DNA from: Isochrysis galbana
Taxonomy: Eukaryota; Haptophyta; Isochrysidales; Isochrysidaceae
DNA length: 64,000 nucleotides
Reading direction: 5' to 3'
Assembly (NCBI GenBank): GCA_018136815.1
Contig: CM030933.1
Location: 6,363,137-6,427,136 of the forward strand
Positions 52,710 through 63,410 of the stretch are shown piece after piece (within the stretch, counting starts at the first letter, position 1; every line of letters begins with the position of its first letter). A program made the position numbers and the translations under genes. A model generated the notes under the pieces. That model was not told the DNA's origin and ran no database searches. It was given only the letters and a program-made list of their open reading frames with translations.

Positions 52710-55505
52710 ATGGCGACCGCTCTAGGAGTGCTCGTGCTCGCGCTCGCCAGCGCGCAGGCGGCGGTGCGCGGCTTACCTCAAGAGCAACTCGAGGCGTACG
52801 TCCAGTCCACATTCCGCTGTCGCGACGGATCGGCCGAGCTCCCCGCCCACAGGCTCAATGACGAGTACTGCGACTGTGCCGATGGCTCCGATGAGCCGGG
52901 CACCTCTGCCTGCGCTCTCGGCCAATTCTACTGCGCCAACGTGGGGTACAAGCCGACGGTGCTCCCCTCCTCGCGAGTCGACGACGGAATCTGCGACTGC
53001 TGCGACGGCTCCGACGAGGCGGGCGAGCGTGGAGCGCGCGGGTGCGTCGACGAGTGCGCGCAGGTGGGCGCCGAGTACCGCAGGGTGGCCGCGGAGCGCG
53101 CGGCCGCCTTCGAGCGGGGCCTAGCAAGGGCGCGCGAGTATGTGGCTCAGGCCTCGGCGGCGCGCCAGCAGTGGGAGTCCGAGATCGGCTCGAAGAAGGC
53201 CGCGGTCGAGGAGGCCAAGGCCAAGCTGTCCACGCTGACAGAGCAGAAGGAAGAGGCGGAAGAGGTGGAGAGGCAGATGCAGGAAGTGGAGAGAAAGCGG
53301 CGCGAGGAGGAAGAGGCGCGGCTGAAGGCGGCCGAAGAGGAGGCCGCAGCCAAGCGGGCGGAAGAGCTTGAGGTGCTGCACGCCCTGCGATCCAAGTGCG
53401 AGGAGGTGGCGACCGTCGATGAGGAGGCCGTCGCTGCATGCCCCCCGCTGTTACGCGACCTGAGTGGCGAGCAATGCGCCACGTGGTCCCAGGCGGGGGA
53501 GTGCGCGACCAATCCAGAATTCATGCTCAAGCAGTGCGCCGCTTCGTGCGCCGCCGCCGCCGCCGCCGCCGCCCCCAAGGGCGATGCACCCGAGGGCGAA
53601 TTTTCAACTGGCGACCGCTCCGCCGGCCCGACGCCTGTGTGTTTTGGCCAGCTCAAGGGCGAAGGTGGCAAGGAATTTGGGAGCCGCTGCCACGCCCTCG
53701 CCTCAGGGTTTGTTGGAGAGTGCGAATCGCTTATCGTGGACGGCCCGTGTGTTCCTCTCGCTCTCATCGACGAGTGCGACTGCGCCAAGGGCACCACAAA
53801 GGGGGATCGCGCCTTGCCTTGCCATTGCAGAACATGCGGGAGCGTCACCGCTTGTGCTGCACCTCAGTGCGAGGTGTGCGGGCCGCCCAACGACTCGTGC
53901 AACGCCAACGCCGGGAAGTGGGGGTGTTATGGTCTCCCTGGACAGGTAGCAACGGGGGAGTCCGCCACCGAGACTGCCGGAGAAGCCGCTGTCGAAGAAG
54001 CGCCTGAGGAGGAAACGGGAGCCACGCCCACCGTCGACCACTCAAATGAGCCGGGACATCTTTCTGAAGATGACGGGAGCATTGATGACGAGCCCGCGGA
54101 TGAGCGAGCATGGGAAGCGGAGCACGAGACCCACAACGACAATGATGAACCGGCCGGGGAGGGTTTCGAGCACGAGTACGACGACGAAATGTACCGAAGG
54201 CACGAATGGGAGGGCGAGCATGACTACACCATCCCGGAGGACGACGATGACGAGTTTGGCTATCATCGGCCACCCGATGAGGACGAGGATGCGGAGCTAC
54301 CCGTTGAGGGACTTCCCACTGACGCAGGTGCGTGATGCTTTTATGAACACCATCAGGGCAGGCCGGTGCATCACGGGATGGAGTGCGGTGGGAGGAGGGG
54401 AGTGAGAGACATCTGCTTTGAGCCCTTCCCAGTATGATGGCAACCGAGCTCCATCTCTCGAGCAGCTGCCCACATGGCCGGTCTCTTTGGGCTGCAGAGA
54501 GCCATCTCTTGGCTTTCTTCGCCCGCCCCACCCCATCCCACGCTTGCGGCCGCGCACCATTCCTTGGACAGGTGCCGCCAGCGGATCCGCTCCGTCCGAG
54601 AGTGGCGATACCGGCGGCTGGCTTGGATGGGTCGGGTCGCGTGCACAAAAGCTCAAAAACGCAGCAACTCGCTGGTTGAGCGGTGGAGGCAGCACCAAGG
54701 AGAAGGGCGACACGCCCAGCCATCCAGGTGGCAGGCGGGCCGTCCAATTGCACTTGCCGGCTTGGGCGACGATCCGCCCTCAACAACCATGTGGCCGGCC
54801 TGTGGAGCCGAGTGGGAGTTGGGCGGGTGGGCGTTGTGGTGTATACGGGGCTCATGGGCTCGGCAGGCGCTTACTATCTTGTGACCAAGACAATTCACCC
54901 CTTCCCCCCCCCCTCCTGGACCGCCCGCTGTGACTTCAGAAGCGGATCGGCTTCGCGCGGAGCATAAGAAAGCGCAAGACGCTGTCAATTCAGCCCAGCG
55001 TTCCCTTGACGAGACAAACAAGCTGCTCCAGCGCGATTTCGGACCCGACAACCGTTTCTTTCCTCTCCAAGGCCAATGCTTCTCTTGGGCTCCCGGCGGC
55101 GAGTTTTCGTACGAGCTCTGCCCATTTGATAAGGCGACGCAATCGGGCGGTACAACACTCGGCACGTGGAAGGGTTTCGGGGGGAATGACGGCAACACGG
55201 ACTATTCCGTCTTTGAGTTTGGTGGCGGTGCGCATTGCTGGGCGACGGGCAGTGGACGCACGGCTGTGGCGCATGTGCAGTGCGCAGCCGACAACACAGT
55301 CGTTAGCGTTGACGAGCCGTCGGTTTGCCATTATGTCTTTGTGTTTGGCACTCCGGCAGCATGCACCCAGGCGCTAGTCAATGAGGCTCGAGCCGAAGCA
55401 GGTCTGCCTCCTGTCGAGCATTCCAAGGAGGATGGGGACGCTGAAGTGGGAACGCCCACCGCCGAGTTGGACGGGATGGAGATTGTTGAGCGCGATGAGC
55501 TTTGA
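52710..55505 (+). CDS. PRKCSH: Glucosidase II beta subunit, expanded, with ShKT-like insert
   Basis: Three exons: 52710-54327, 54572-54727 and 54940-55505 (phases 1 and 1), giving 779 aa against about 530 usual. The order is a signal peptide (MATALGVLVLALASAQA), paired LDL-A-like GIIB modules (YCDCADGSDEPGTSAC, ICDCCDGSDE, about 35-115), and a Glu/Ala coiled coil (125-225). A ShKT-like segment follows at about 244-280 (CATWSQAGECATNPEFMLKQ, five cysteines), then a poly-Ala, an unusual Cys-rich region (310-410), a long acidic stretch, and a C-terminal MRH domain. The MRH domain has CFSWAPGGEFSYELCPFDK and EPSVCHYVF. The protein ends RDEL, an ER-retention signal. The beta subunit retains the catalytic alpha subunit in the ER and presents N-glycans for glucose trimming. 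The ShKT-like and Cys-rich inserts are not usual in the family. Confidence 0.9.
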
Positions 55506-57300
55506 ATCCAGTCAGGGACGGGAGGTAGGCTGGATGCCCATAATGTGCTTCAGGGCTGACGTGCAGAGCATTTAGTGCGTGGTGCGCTTTGGCCAGCTCA
55601 CGCATATGACTAGCGATAGGCACGCTTCATGAAGCTTCTCTTGGGGCGAGTGCATTAGATTTGCTGCAGCCGACGTGCGATTTCCCGCTTTATCCAATTT
55701 AGAACTCATCGAAACTGGCTGGGCGACTATGCTTCGAGAGACGGCCTCGGACAAAGATCTCGAACAGGTGTGGGCTTGGTGGAGTATGCCGGATGGCAGC
55801 TTGGAGAGCACCTTGTGGTTGGATGTCGTTCATGCCGCGATTGGCACTTGGCCTGTCTGCTAGGGAGTTGGTGGGCACTTGGCTTTCCCCTAGCCCAACG
55901 TAGGCTCTGATAACACAAAAGAATAACAACTAAGTTTATACTTAGTTCGCCCATGGCCATGGGGGGGTACCAGTCCCCCCCTTCTCTCCACTTCTCCCTC
56001 CCCTGCAGTGGGGGAGGGACCACCCACCCTCCTGACATGCCTTATGGCATAACTTATGGCTTGCCACGAGCACACACTGCTGCCCTGCTGACTGCTGACC
56101 AACTCTTCTCCCAACAGGCTCGCCTGGAACGCACGCCTTGGCCCTCGCGCCCTCGCTGGTCAGCCCATCGCTCTGACCAACCCAGGCGCGGCTTGCCTTC
56201 ATTTGGTCTCCTTTCCCTCCGGTTTCTTCCCCTCCCGCGGGGAGTCTCACCCTACCATGAGCCCCCCCCGCGAGAACCTCCGGCGCTAACATGTCTTCTT
56301 GCCCTGTGTCCTGTGTAGGTAAAACAAAGAAAAAGGAACGAGGGGGGAGCGGCAGGGGGAGAGAGCGGAGATAGGGGTAGAGGCGATGGCGGCGCGATCG
56401 CGTGAGAATGTGAGTCACTAGTAGCACAGCGGACACCTTCAACCTTCAAGAATGTTTTTTTTTCTATTCATCGGTGAGCGATCGCGACCTCATTCATTTT
56501 TCGCCGCGCGGGAGGGGTTTGTTCATCGTATGATTCCGGAGTATTTACGTTAGTTTTCTGAGCCCCATGGTCGTTGGTTTTATTGGGTCTCTTGTAGTTG
56601 ATTTTGTAGCAACTTCGCCGAGTCCCTCCGCGTGACCCAGCGAGTCCCCCCGAGTTTCCGACCGAGTCTTCTATACCCCGAGTCAAAGAGTCAATACAAG
56701 TCAAGCACGCGCCTGAGCCACCCCCAGTCGCCTGCCACAACCACAACCCCCCACAAGCCTCCTTTCGCACTTCCGCGCCCTCCGTGCGTCTTTCGCAATG
56801 CCCGTAGTCACTTCCAACATTTCCAACATGAGTCCCGAGGGAAACTCCATGCGCTCCCCGCAACCCCGCAAGAACCGCGTTCCGCGCTAGCTGCCGGCGC
56901 GCCTTTGCAGGCAATCTCCAAAACGGGGATCAGCCTTGCTCTTGCTCAGACATGGCGGAGGTGTGTATCTCTCGTGGTAACCATGCCGTTTAGCTGTAGT
57001 CTATTGAACACTCTGAATATTTGATGGCGAAGAAGGCGAAATATTGAATTGATGTTGTAATGTTGCAAAAACACTATGAATATAGCTACTACTAAATATT
57101 ATATATGGCAATGCAAGAACTACAAACTACATTATAATTATGGAAATGAAAAGCTGTGGCTCACGTTGCCATAATTTTTATCATGGGGACAAAAGGATCC
57201 CATGGCAAAAACTACGTATTTGTGTATAAGAATTAAAAAAATTAAACCTTTTAATAGTCTCACCGCAGACGCGGCCGTGGACCCTCTACTTTCTACTCAC
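55506..57300. repeat. Repeat mosaic I
   Basis: 55930-56310 is a GC-rich module starting 'actaagtttatacttagttc', an A/T palindrome that recurs at 57367 and, inverted, near 58875-58895. 56320-56462 copies the family of 750-890 ('aaagaaaaaggaacgagggg', 'agcggacaccttcaa', poly-T). 57030-57260 is AT-rich and unannotatable. A frame at 56632-57024 has no domain. Confidence 0.55.
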
Positions 57301-58900
57301 GTAGGAAACTTTCTACACCCCCACTTCCCCGGCCCTTCTCCCCCCGCCATAAGGCGACTTCCCCCGAACTAAGTTTATACTTAGTTCGCCCATGGGGAGG
57401 CACGAGCCCCCCCCCTCTCTCCACTCCTCCCCTGCCATGGGGGAGGAACCACCCGCTCTCCTGGCACGCCTGATGGCCTGCCAGGAGCACACTGCCCTGC
57501 TGACCCATCCCTCTCCCCACAGGCCCGCCTGACTCGCCCGCCCTGGCCCGTCGTGGCCTGCCCATCCCTCTGACCAGCTCCTCCTCCCCCTGGGCCCCCC
57601 TGATTAGGACCCCCCAGCCAGCTCCACTCGACTGGCAGGGGCTCGAGAGCCAGCGAGGGAGAGGCAGGAGGGGCCAGGGCCATGCCCCAGCCCCACCTGC
57701 CCCCTGAGCTGCGCTCCCAGGCCCCTGCTGGCCTCTTGGGGACCTGAAGAGGGGCCGCAGGCGCGCGCCATGGGCCCCCGCCGCAGGGAAGAGAGGAGGA
57801 AAAGGGAAGAGGGAGGGGAGGGGGGAGCGGCAGCTCTCCCCTCCGGCAGAAACGTGTCTTCTCGCCCCGTTTGGGTAAGAGAAGACGGAGGCGCCAGAGC
57901 CAGGAGGGAAGGGCCGCGGCTCGCCGCGGCCACTCGCCTCGGCGAGAGAGATTAGCGCTTCTGGGCTCCCATTCACGAGTGCCCCCCCCCCCCCGCGTTG
58001 CTTTTACCCGAAAGGGGTTTTCCCCCAGCGTGGACTCGAGGAGAGGACGCGCTGGGGTGCGCGGGGTCGGTGCGTGCACTGGGGGGAGGACAAATATCGG
58101 GGGGAGGGGGGCGGTGCCCCCTCCCCCCGGTAGCACTCGGACACCTGGCTCGTCAGGCATGGCGGGATTTCGGGACGGAAAAGTTGTGTCCAAATAGCTA
58201 GTGGGGTTGGCTAGGATATAACATTAATTATTTTATTTTATTTATTTAAGGCGACTTCCCCCGTGCACTACTAGGGGGATAGGGGTGAAGGGCTTAGATA
58301 TGGTCGGTGGCCCGCGCCCCCCCCCCGGTGATCATTGGTCATTTCCCCCCCTTCCTCCTGTGTCTCCGAGTGGGCGGCGGCCTCAGCCCCGACTTATCCT
58401 GTAAACAGGTGCGGGACTTACCTATTTTTCGGTGAGCGGAGCTCTCGCTCCGCCCACCCCCTTCTCCGCGCTCTCTCTCCCCTCTCCTGCGGCACGCGCG
58501 ATGGCGCGCCTGCGGCAGGCCTGCAGCTGCCCCTCGCGACCCCTGGAGGGTCCTGGAGGCCAGCTCTGGGGGCAGAGGTGGCTGGGACTGGGCCCTGGCC
58601 TCCCCTGCCTCTCCCTCGCTGGCGCTCCTGAGCCTCTGGGGCCCCCAATCTGCACCTGTCTGCCTGTCGACCAGGGGGGGGAGGGGGGGGTTGGAGCGAT
58701 GGGCTGGTCACGAGGGGCCAGGATGGGCGAATGGGGCGAGCCTGTGGGGAAGGGAGTGGGTCAGTAGGGCAGTGGCCTCCTGGCAAGCCATCAGGCGTGC
58801 CAGGAGGATGGGTGGTTCCTCCTCCATGGCAGGGGAGGAGTGGAGAGAGAGGGGGGCTCGTGCCCCCCCATGGGTCAACCAAGTATAAACTTAGTCGCGT
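57300..58900. repeat. Repeat mosaic II with near-identical duplicates elsewhere
   Basis: Two modules here are duplicated downstream. 57737-57935 recurs as 61301-61499, same orientation and equal length, with only two differences noticed over 199 bp. 57952-58250 recurs as about 62812-63103 with small indels in the poly-C ('gttgcttttacccgaaaggg', 'cagcgtggactcgaggagag'). 58253-58895 is another GC-rich module related to 55930-56310 and to the A/B modules at 2776-4188. All long ORFs here come from these repeats. Confidence 0.7.
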
Positions 58901-58917
58901 ATTTGTGTATAAGAAAA

Positions 58918-58977
58918 CTATGGACATCTGATGGCTCATATCTAGCTCCGTCCCATATATATTCGACGGAACGCGAC
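58918..58977 (+). repeat. Dispersed terminal-like motif, copy 4
   Basis: Contains 'ctatggacatctgatggctc' and 'cccatatatattcgacggaa', matching 47718-47775 in the same orientation. It directly follows the module ending at about 58895. Confidence 0.5.
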
Positions 58978-59139
58978 CTTACGCCTAATACCTATAGCCC
59001 AACAGACGAATATTCTAAGACTGGGTTCGAAGTGGGTGTCGGGCACGCAGCCTAGCACCTAGAAACCAAACTCTATTGTACAAGAAGGATTGGAGGCGTG
59101 ACAAGAAATACACAGCGCCGTCCCTCTTCCCTGCCATAT

Positions 59140-59856
59140 TCATACCAAGTGCAGTGGATTTTGTTTGTGCTGTTGCTGTTGTGCCCCTTCCGTTCCACCA
59201 GAAGTCCCGCAGGCGTAGACAGTTCCATTGGAATGACCGCAACACATGCTGGCAGCAGAGGTGGAATACATTTGATGGGTATCGGTCGCCGCCGTCGAAG
59301 TGACGGACAAGCAGCCAAATACTAAAAAGTAGTTAGGATCGCCAAATGCAACGGCAGAGGTCTGGTGATCAGCGGTGTGCACCGCACAGCAGACGGACGG
59401 TCCCCACTCCTTCAAAAGCGTCTGACGCGGCAAGGCACCTGCCCTGGCACCATCGATGAAGGCGTGCAAAGTGGGGAAGAGCAGCTCAATGGCTAGAATG
59501 AAAGGCACACATGCCATGGCAAGGATGAACGCCGGCAAGCAACAACAACCCACCTCGGCGACACAAATGCGGCAGTAGCCCGAAAGTATGCTGTCAGCCC
59601 TCTCGAGCATAGATAGGAGTGAAGTGACTGGCTGCGGGTGAACATGTGGGCCGGCCTGTGGCGGCAACTCCACGGAGAAGCTACCACCTGGCGGCACACC
59701 CAAAGGTATGGTGACTATGAAAGAGCCACGGGGATGATCGACGAGAATGCGATCTCCGGGGCCCATTCCGAGCGGTACCTGCAGCACCAGCCGCTCACGC
59801 ACCTCTTGTATTGTTGGAGCTTGCGATGACTCACTCCGTCGCTCTCGTTGTTGTTG

Positions 59857-59888
<32 letters not shown>

Positions 59889-60360
59889 AGTGCTGCTGCT
59901 GCTGCCGGGCATATGCGTCAATCCCGTACCGGAGCATCCTGGCGTACGATGAGCACATCGAGTGCACACGTGCGCCCGAACCGAAAACGAGCTTGAGAGG
60001 GTAGAAGAGGATGGCCGCGACGCCCACCAGGATCGAGCCCAGCACAATCCCCGGCAGGCTCAGCAAGAGCGTCGCCGCGTCAAGCGCGAGATGAGGCAGA
60101 CCCGCCAGCACAGTACCGCAGCTGCGCAACAGAGAAAGTGCGAGCCGGTCGAAATTGGAGAGGATGTAGAGGCACATTGAGGCGGTAGGGCCGTTGACGC
60201 TGCCCCCCCCCGCTCCTAGCCAACCAGCGGCGCGTGCAGGCAGGCTCCCTCTAGATCCGCACCACTCCCGCCGGCCGCCGCACGCTGTTGTCAGCAAATT
60301 CGGGAGCACGGCGCTGGGTTTGCCCTTTCGTTTCTCATAAATCTCTATGAATACCCCCAT
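59140..60360 (-). CDS. Membrane protein with VPxG-type repeat and polyQ/polyH tract
   Basis: A single exon of 406 aa from ATG 60360. A hydrophobic block at about 85-130 (LLLSLPGIVLGSILVGVAAI) and another near 270-290 (AFILAMACVPFILAIELLFP) suggest at least two membrane segments. Between them lie QQQQHYHHHHQQQ (about 153-169; (CAA)n at DNA level) and a short tandem motif, VPLGMGPGDRILVDHP and IPLGVPPGGSFSVELP. This 'vPxGvxPGdxfxVxxP' repeat is common in protist membrane proteins and has no assigned function. The C-terminus is Cys/Gly/Thr-rich and then polyQ. It may anchor to an internal or plasma membrane. An alternative start is MCLYILSNFDRLALSLL. Confidence 0.65.
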
Positions 60361-61247
60361 AGATATTCACATGAAATCGAGTAGAGGCTGGAGCTTCATG
60401 GACAAGACACTTTTCTATGAGTAAATACTGCTATGAAAACTGCCCCATTGACACCTACTCTAGAGAGAGGTTGCCCCAACTGTATGAAAGTTGTCTCTTG
60501 TGATTCCCTAGGCCGGTCTGCCCCCGTTTTTCTCATTGAGGTGGTGACTCACATGGACATTTTCCGTGCACGCACGCACGACGAAACCAAAAGACAGAAG
60601 AGACTCATGACTCATAGATCATAGACAGGCTCCAAGCCCAAGCACCGGCCTCGGCGGCGGCGGCGGGGCCGGTGTCAGAGCAAGGCTGATCTCACCTAAT
60701 TTTTTAAATTTTTAACAAATTTTTATTGGTCGCGGCGCGGCAAAGGAACGGGACTGGCGCTCACTCAAGACAGGACACCCTGCCGCGGCAAGCGCAAGCA
60801 CCCTTCCCCCCTTATGCCACCCAGCTCTTCACTAGCTTTCTACCTGCGCTAGCCAGAGCGCCCGTCCCCCCACACTCAGACAGCCCCCCACGCCAGGATC
60901 CTGTTTTGGTCTCGCAGGCAAGGGGGCCTAATGGGAGGGTGAGGAGCAACTCCTCGTAGAGGAGTTGTGGGGAAGGAGATGTCTGAGCGGGGGCGCTATA
61001 CCCTTGCACTAGGCATGGGCAGCGACGCCGCCTCAAGACATTTCTTCCCTCTTGTCTTAAGTCAGAATTTTTGGTGCTTGAAACAGAGGGCGAGGGGGTT
61101 TGTGCTTCTTGGGTTGGTTGTAGTTGGAAGAGGGAGTGGGAGAGGGAGTGAAGTGTTGATATAATAATATAACTGAGCATTAGTACCACTACTCTCACTA
61201 GCCCTGGTACTAACACGACAACCCTTAGCGCACCTGCCCGTACAGCC
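60361..61247. other. Intergenic, nothing supportable
   Basis: 61175-61205 contains an inverted copy of 'gtagtggtactaacgctcag' (also at 3867 and 33900), next to the RT fragment. Other frames show only low complexity. Confidence 0.4.
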
Positions 61248-61300
61248 AGGTGATAAAACTCCCAGCTAACGCGGTCGAATGCTTTTTCCCAGTCAAGACC
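61248..61300 (-). mobile_element. LINE reverse-transcriptase fragment (motif A)
   Basis: The minus strand encodes GLDWEKAFDRVSWEFYHLAV, the RT motif A of non-LTR elements (F-D-x-x-K-A-F-D-R-V form). Coding-like sequence stops abruptly at 61301, where the duplicated module of 57737-57935 begins. On the other side it passes into the 'gtagtggtactaacgctcag' block. It is a fossil fragment of about 50 bp. Confidence 0.7.
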
Positions 61301-61499
61301 TGGGGACCTGAAGAGGGGCCGCAGGCGCGCGCCATGGGCCCCCGCCGCAGGGAAGAGAGGAGGAAAAGGGAAGAGGGAGGGGAGGGGGGAGCGGCAGCTC
61401 TCCCCTCCGGCAGAAACGTGTCTTCTCGCCCCGTTTGGGTAAGAGAAGACGGGGGCGCCAGAGCCAGGAGGGAAGGGCCGCGGCTCGCCGTGGCCACTC
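61301..61499 (+). repeat. Near-identical copy of 57737-57935
   Basis: The 199-bp block shares start 'tggggacctgaagagg' and end 'gccactc' with 57737-57935, with two differences noticed. It abuts an RT fragment on the left and unrelated sequence on the right. 61650-61720 contains 'gggggtcgcg' tandem repeats. Confidence 0.75.
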
Positions 61500-61918
61500 A
61501 GACTAATGTGGTATTTCGAAATGGCGCCGCCAGATTTCAAAGTGGCTCGACGGGAGGTCGACTTTGGGTTAGAGTTTCGCGGGGTTGCGTTAGATTGTGT
61601 GGTGTTGTGTGGTGTGGGGAGGTGTGTGTGAGGCGGGTACCATGTATGCCGGTGGGTGCGTGTACGGCTCGGGTGGCGGGGGTCGCGGGGGTCGCGGGGG
61701 GCGCGGGGGTCGCGGGTACGTGAGATGGCGTTTACAAAAAAAGGGGATGGGACCCGGGAGATACCACGTATCCCCCGTCGGCGTTCGCTCCCGGCGGAGC
61801 GTCCCGCCCCGTGGTGAATACACGTGTCGCAGTGGTACCTGCAGATCTGATGACTGATTGGTTATCACGGAACAAAGTGAAAGGCGCTCACGGAAGCTTT
61901 TTTCGTTTCGTGCTCATA

Positions 61919-62558
61919 ATGACACATAGAGACCTTGCCTTGTCGCTCCTTTACCATGGCTCTCCCACACCTGAGACGGGAGACCCAGGTATACACGAGT
62001 TCGAAGAGCACTGGCGAAGGATTCTCGCCCCTGAACCCGGTGTCCAAAAGTACGCGACCCGTGACAATGGCGGCGTGGGCTTTGTCGCGTCCGTTGCACA
62101 GCGCGATGACGGTAGGCACTTGGTCGATGTACACGGCGAAGCCTCGCATCACGCGTTCGTGTGCGAGGATGTGTTTGTTGGCATCAGCCACCTCTGCCCA
62201 TTGACTGTATTGTCAGGAGGGTACGACAGAGTGAACAAGCTCAATGAAGCAGGGAACTCTTTGCTCTTCTACATCGGCGACCTCAAGTACGTATGTATTC
62301 GTGGGCATCGAAGTGTTTGAATTTGAGGCCGTCGACGAGATCGTCGCATTCATATCGCCTGTAGGAGCGAACGACTTTCCGTATCCCTACGCCATTGATA
62401 AGACCGGTAGGCATTACCTCATGCTCGAAAAGAAGCAGGGGTACATTGACCCGTACCACAGCTTTTACGACATCGAAAAGAAGTTCAAGCTGACACACGA
62501 GGAGTGCGGTATACATCCGATGCACTCATTGAAGACGATCCTTTCAAGACAAGTGTGA
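61919..62558 (+). pseudogene. Giant-virus-like (NCLDV) gene with a frameshift
   Basis: One frame from ATG 61919 runs to about 62330. A second frame, offset by one, carries the strongest part (about 62298-62558): IGxE-type FVGIEVFEFEAVDEIVAF, SPVGANDFPYPYAIDKTG, and GYIDPYHSFYDIEKKF. The 'GNxDxPYPxAxDxxxxxYL' style is characteristic of uncharacterised proteins in nucleocytoplasmic large DNA viruses of algae and amoebae; this is from memory of the families, not a search. The frame change falls at 'gtatgtat' (62291-62298), a tandem 4-bp duplication, suggesting inactivation after integration. The gene is more AT-rich than the host genes. An intron with donor gtatgt at the same place is an alternative, but the second frame is open through it. 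Confidence 0.5.
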
Positions 62559-63410
62559 GGAGAGGTCCACGTCATGCGTGACGAGGAGGCCGCTGGAATT
62601 TTCATCGAGGGGGGCACGCACTAGTAACCATGCATCCCCTTGCTCACAGGAGCGCCCTCATGGTGAGCTAGGCCCGGTGTCCTAGGACCGAGCTTTTTTG
62701 TATTTGATGTTGCTCAGCCAGAGTCCCCACGGGAGGGGAAGAAAGGAAGAAACCTTGAGGGAAAGGAGACCAAATGAAGGCAAGCCGCCTTGCTTTCAGC
62801 TCTAGCGAGGGAGATTAGCGCTTCTGGGCCCCTATCTCACGAGTGCCCCCCCCCCCCCCCCCTGCGTTGCTTTTACCCGAAAGGGGTTTTCCCCCAGCGT
62901 GGACTCGAGGAGAGGACGCGCTGGGGTGCGCGGGGTCGGTGCATGCACTGGCACTGGGGGGAGGACATATATCGAGGGGAGGGGGCGGTGCCCCCACCCC
63001 CCGGTATCACTCGGGCACCTGGCCCGTCAGGCATGGCGGGATTCCGGGACTGAAACGTTATGTCCAATTAGCTAGTGGGGTTGGGTAGGATATAACATTG
63101 ATTATTATTATTAAACTTAGTTGAGCCCAGAATCTTGAAGAATCTTGACTTGAGACGTTTTAAAAACATAATTCGTGCCTCCCAAGGAGATCCTGGGCCA
63201 GTAGTGCATGGTGGTCCCGCATGCCATGAGGCATGGCAGGAGGCGGTGGTTACTTGTTCCTTCCGCCCACATTATTGGAGCGCGAGTGGGGGGGGAGCTG
63301 AACTAAGTGCATAAACCTAGTTGCAAGTATATAAATGGTTGGGTATGGGTATGTTGCATGAGTGGAGACCATCATGCTCTCTAGACTATTTGTGCAAGCT
63401 ACCGTGGATT
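62559..63410. repeat. Copy of module 57952-58250 and flanks
   Basis: 62812-63103 repeats 57952-58250, including a poly-C of 17-18 and 'gaaaggggttttcccccagc'. 62690-62810 and 63110-63400 show no gene; 63120-63150 has a weak copy of the 'agaatcttgaagaatcttga' family. Confidence 0.6.

Noticed and set aside
57293-58939. ORFs of 100-270 codons in the repeat mosaic
   Set aside because: They coincide with duplicated modules, shift frame between copies, and have no domain.
62291-62330. Splice donor gtatgt at the frame break of the virus-like gene
   Set aside because: The downstream frame is open straight through the putative intron and continues the similarity, so a small duplication is the simpler explanation.
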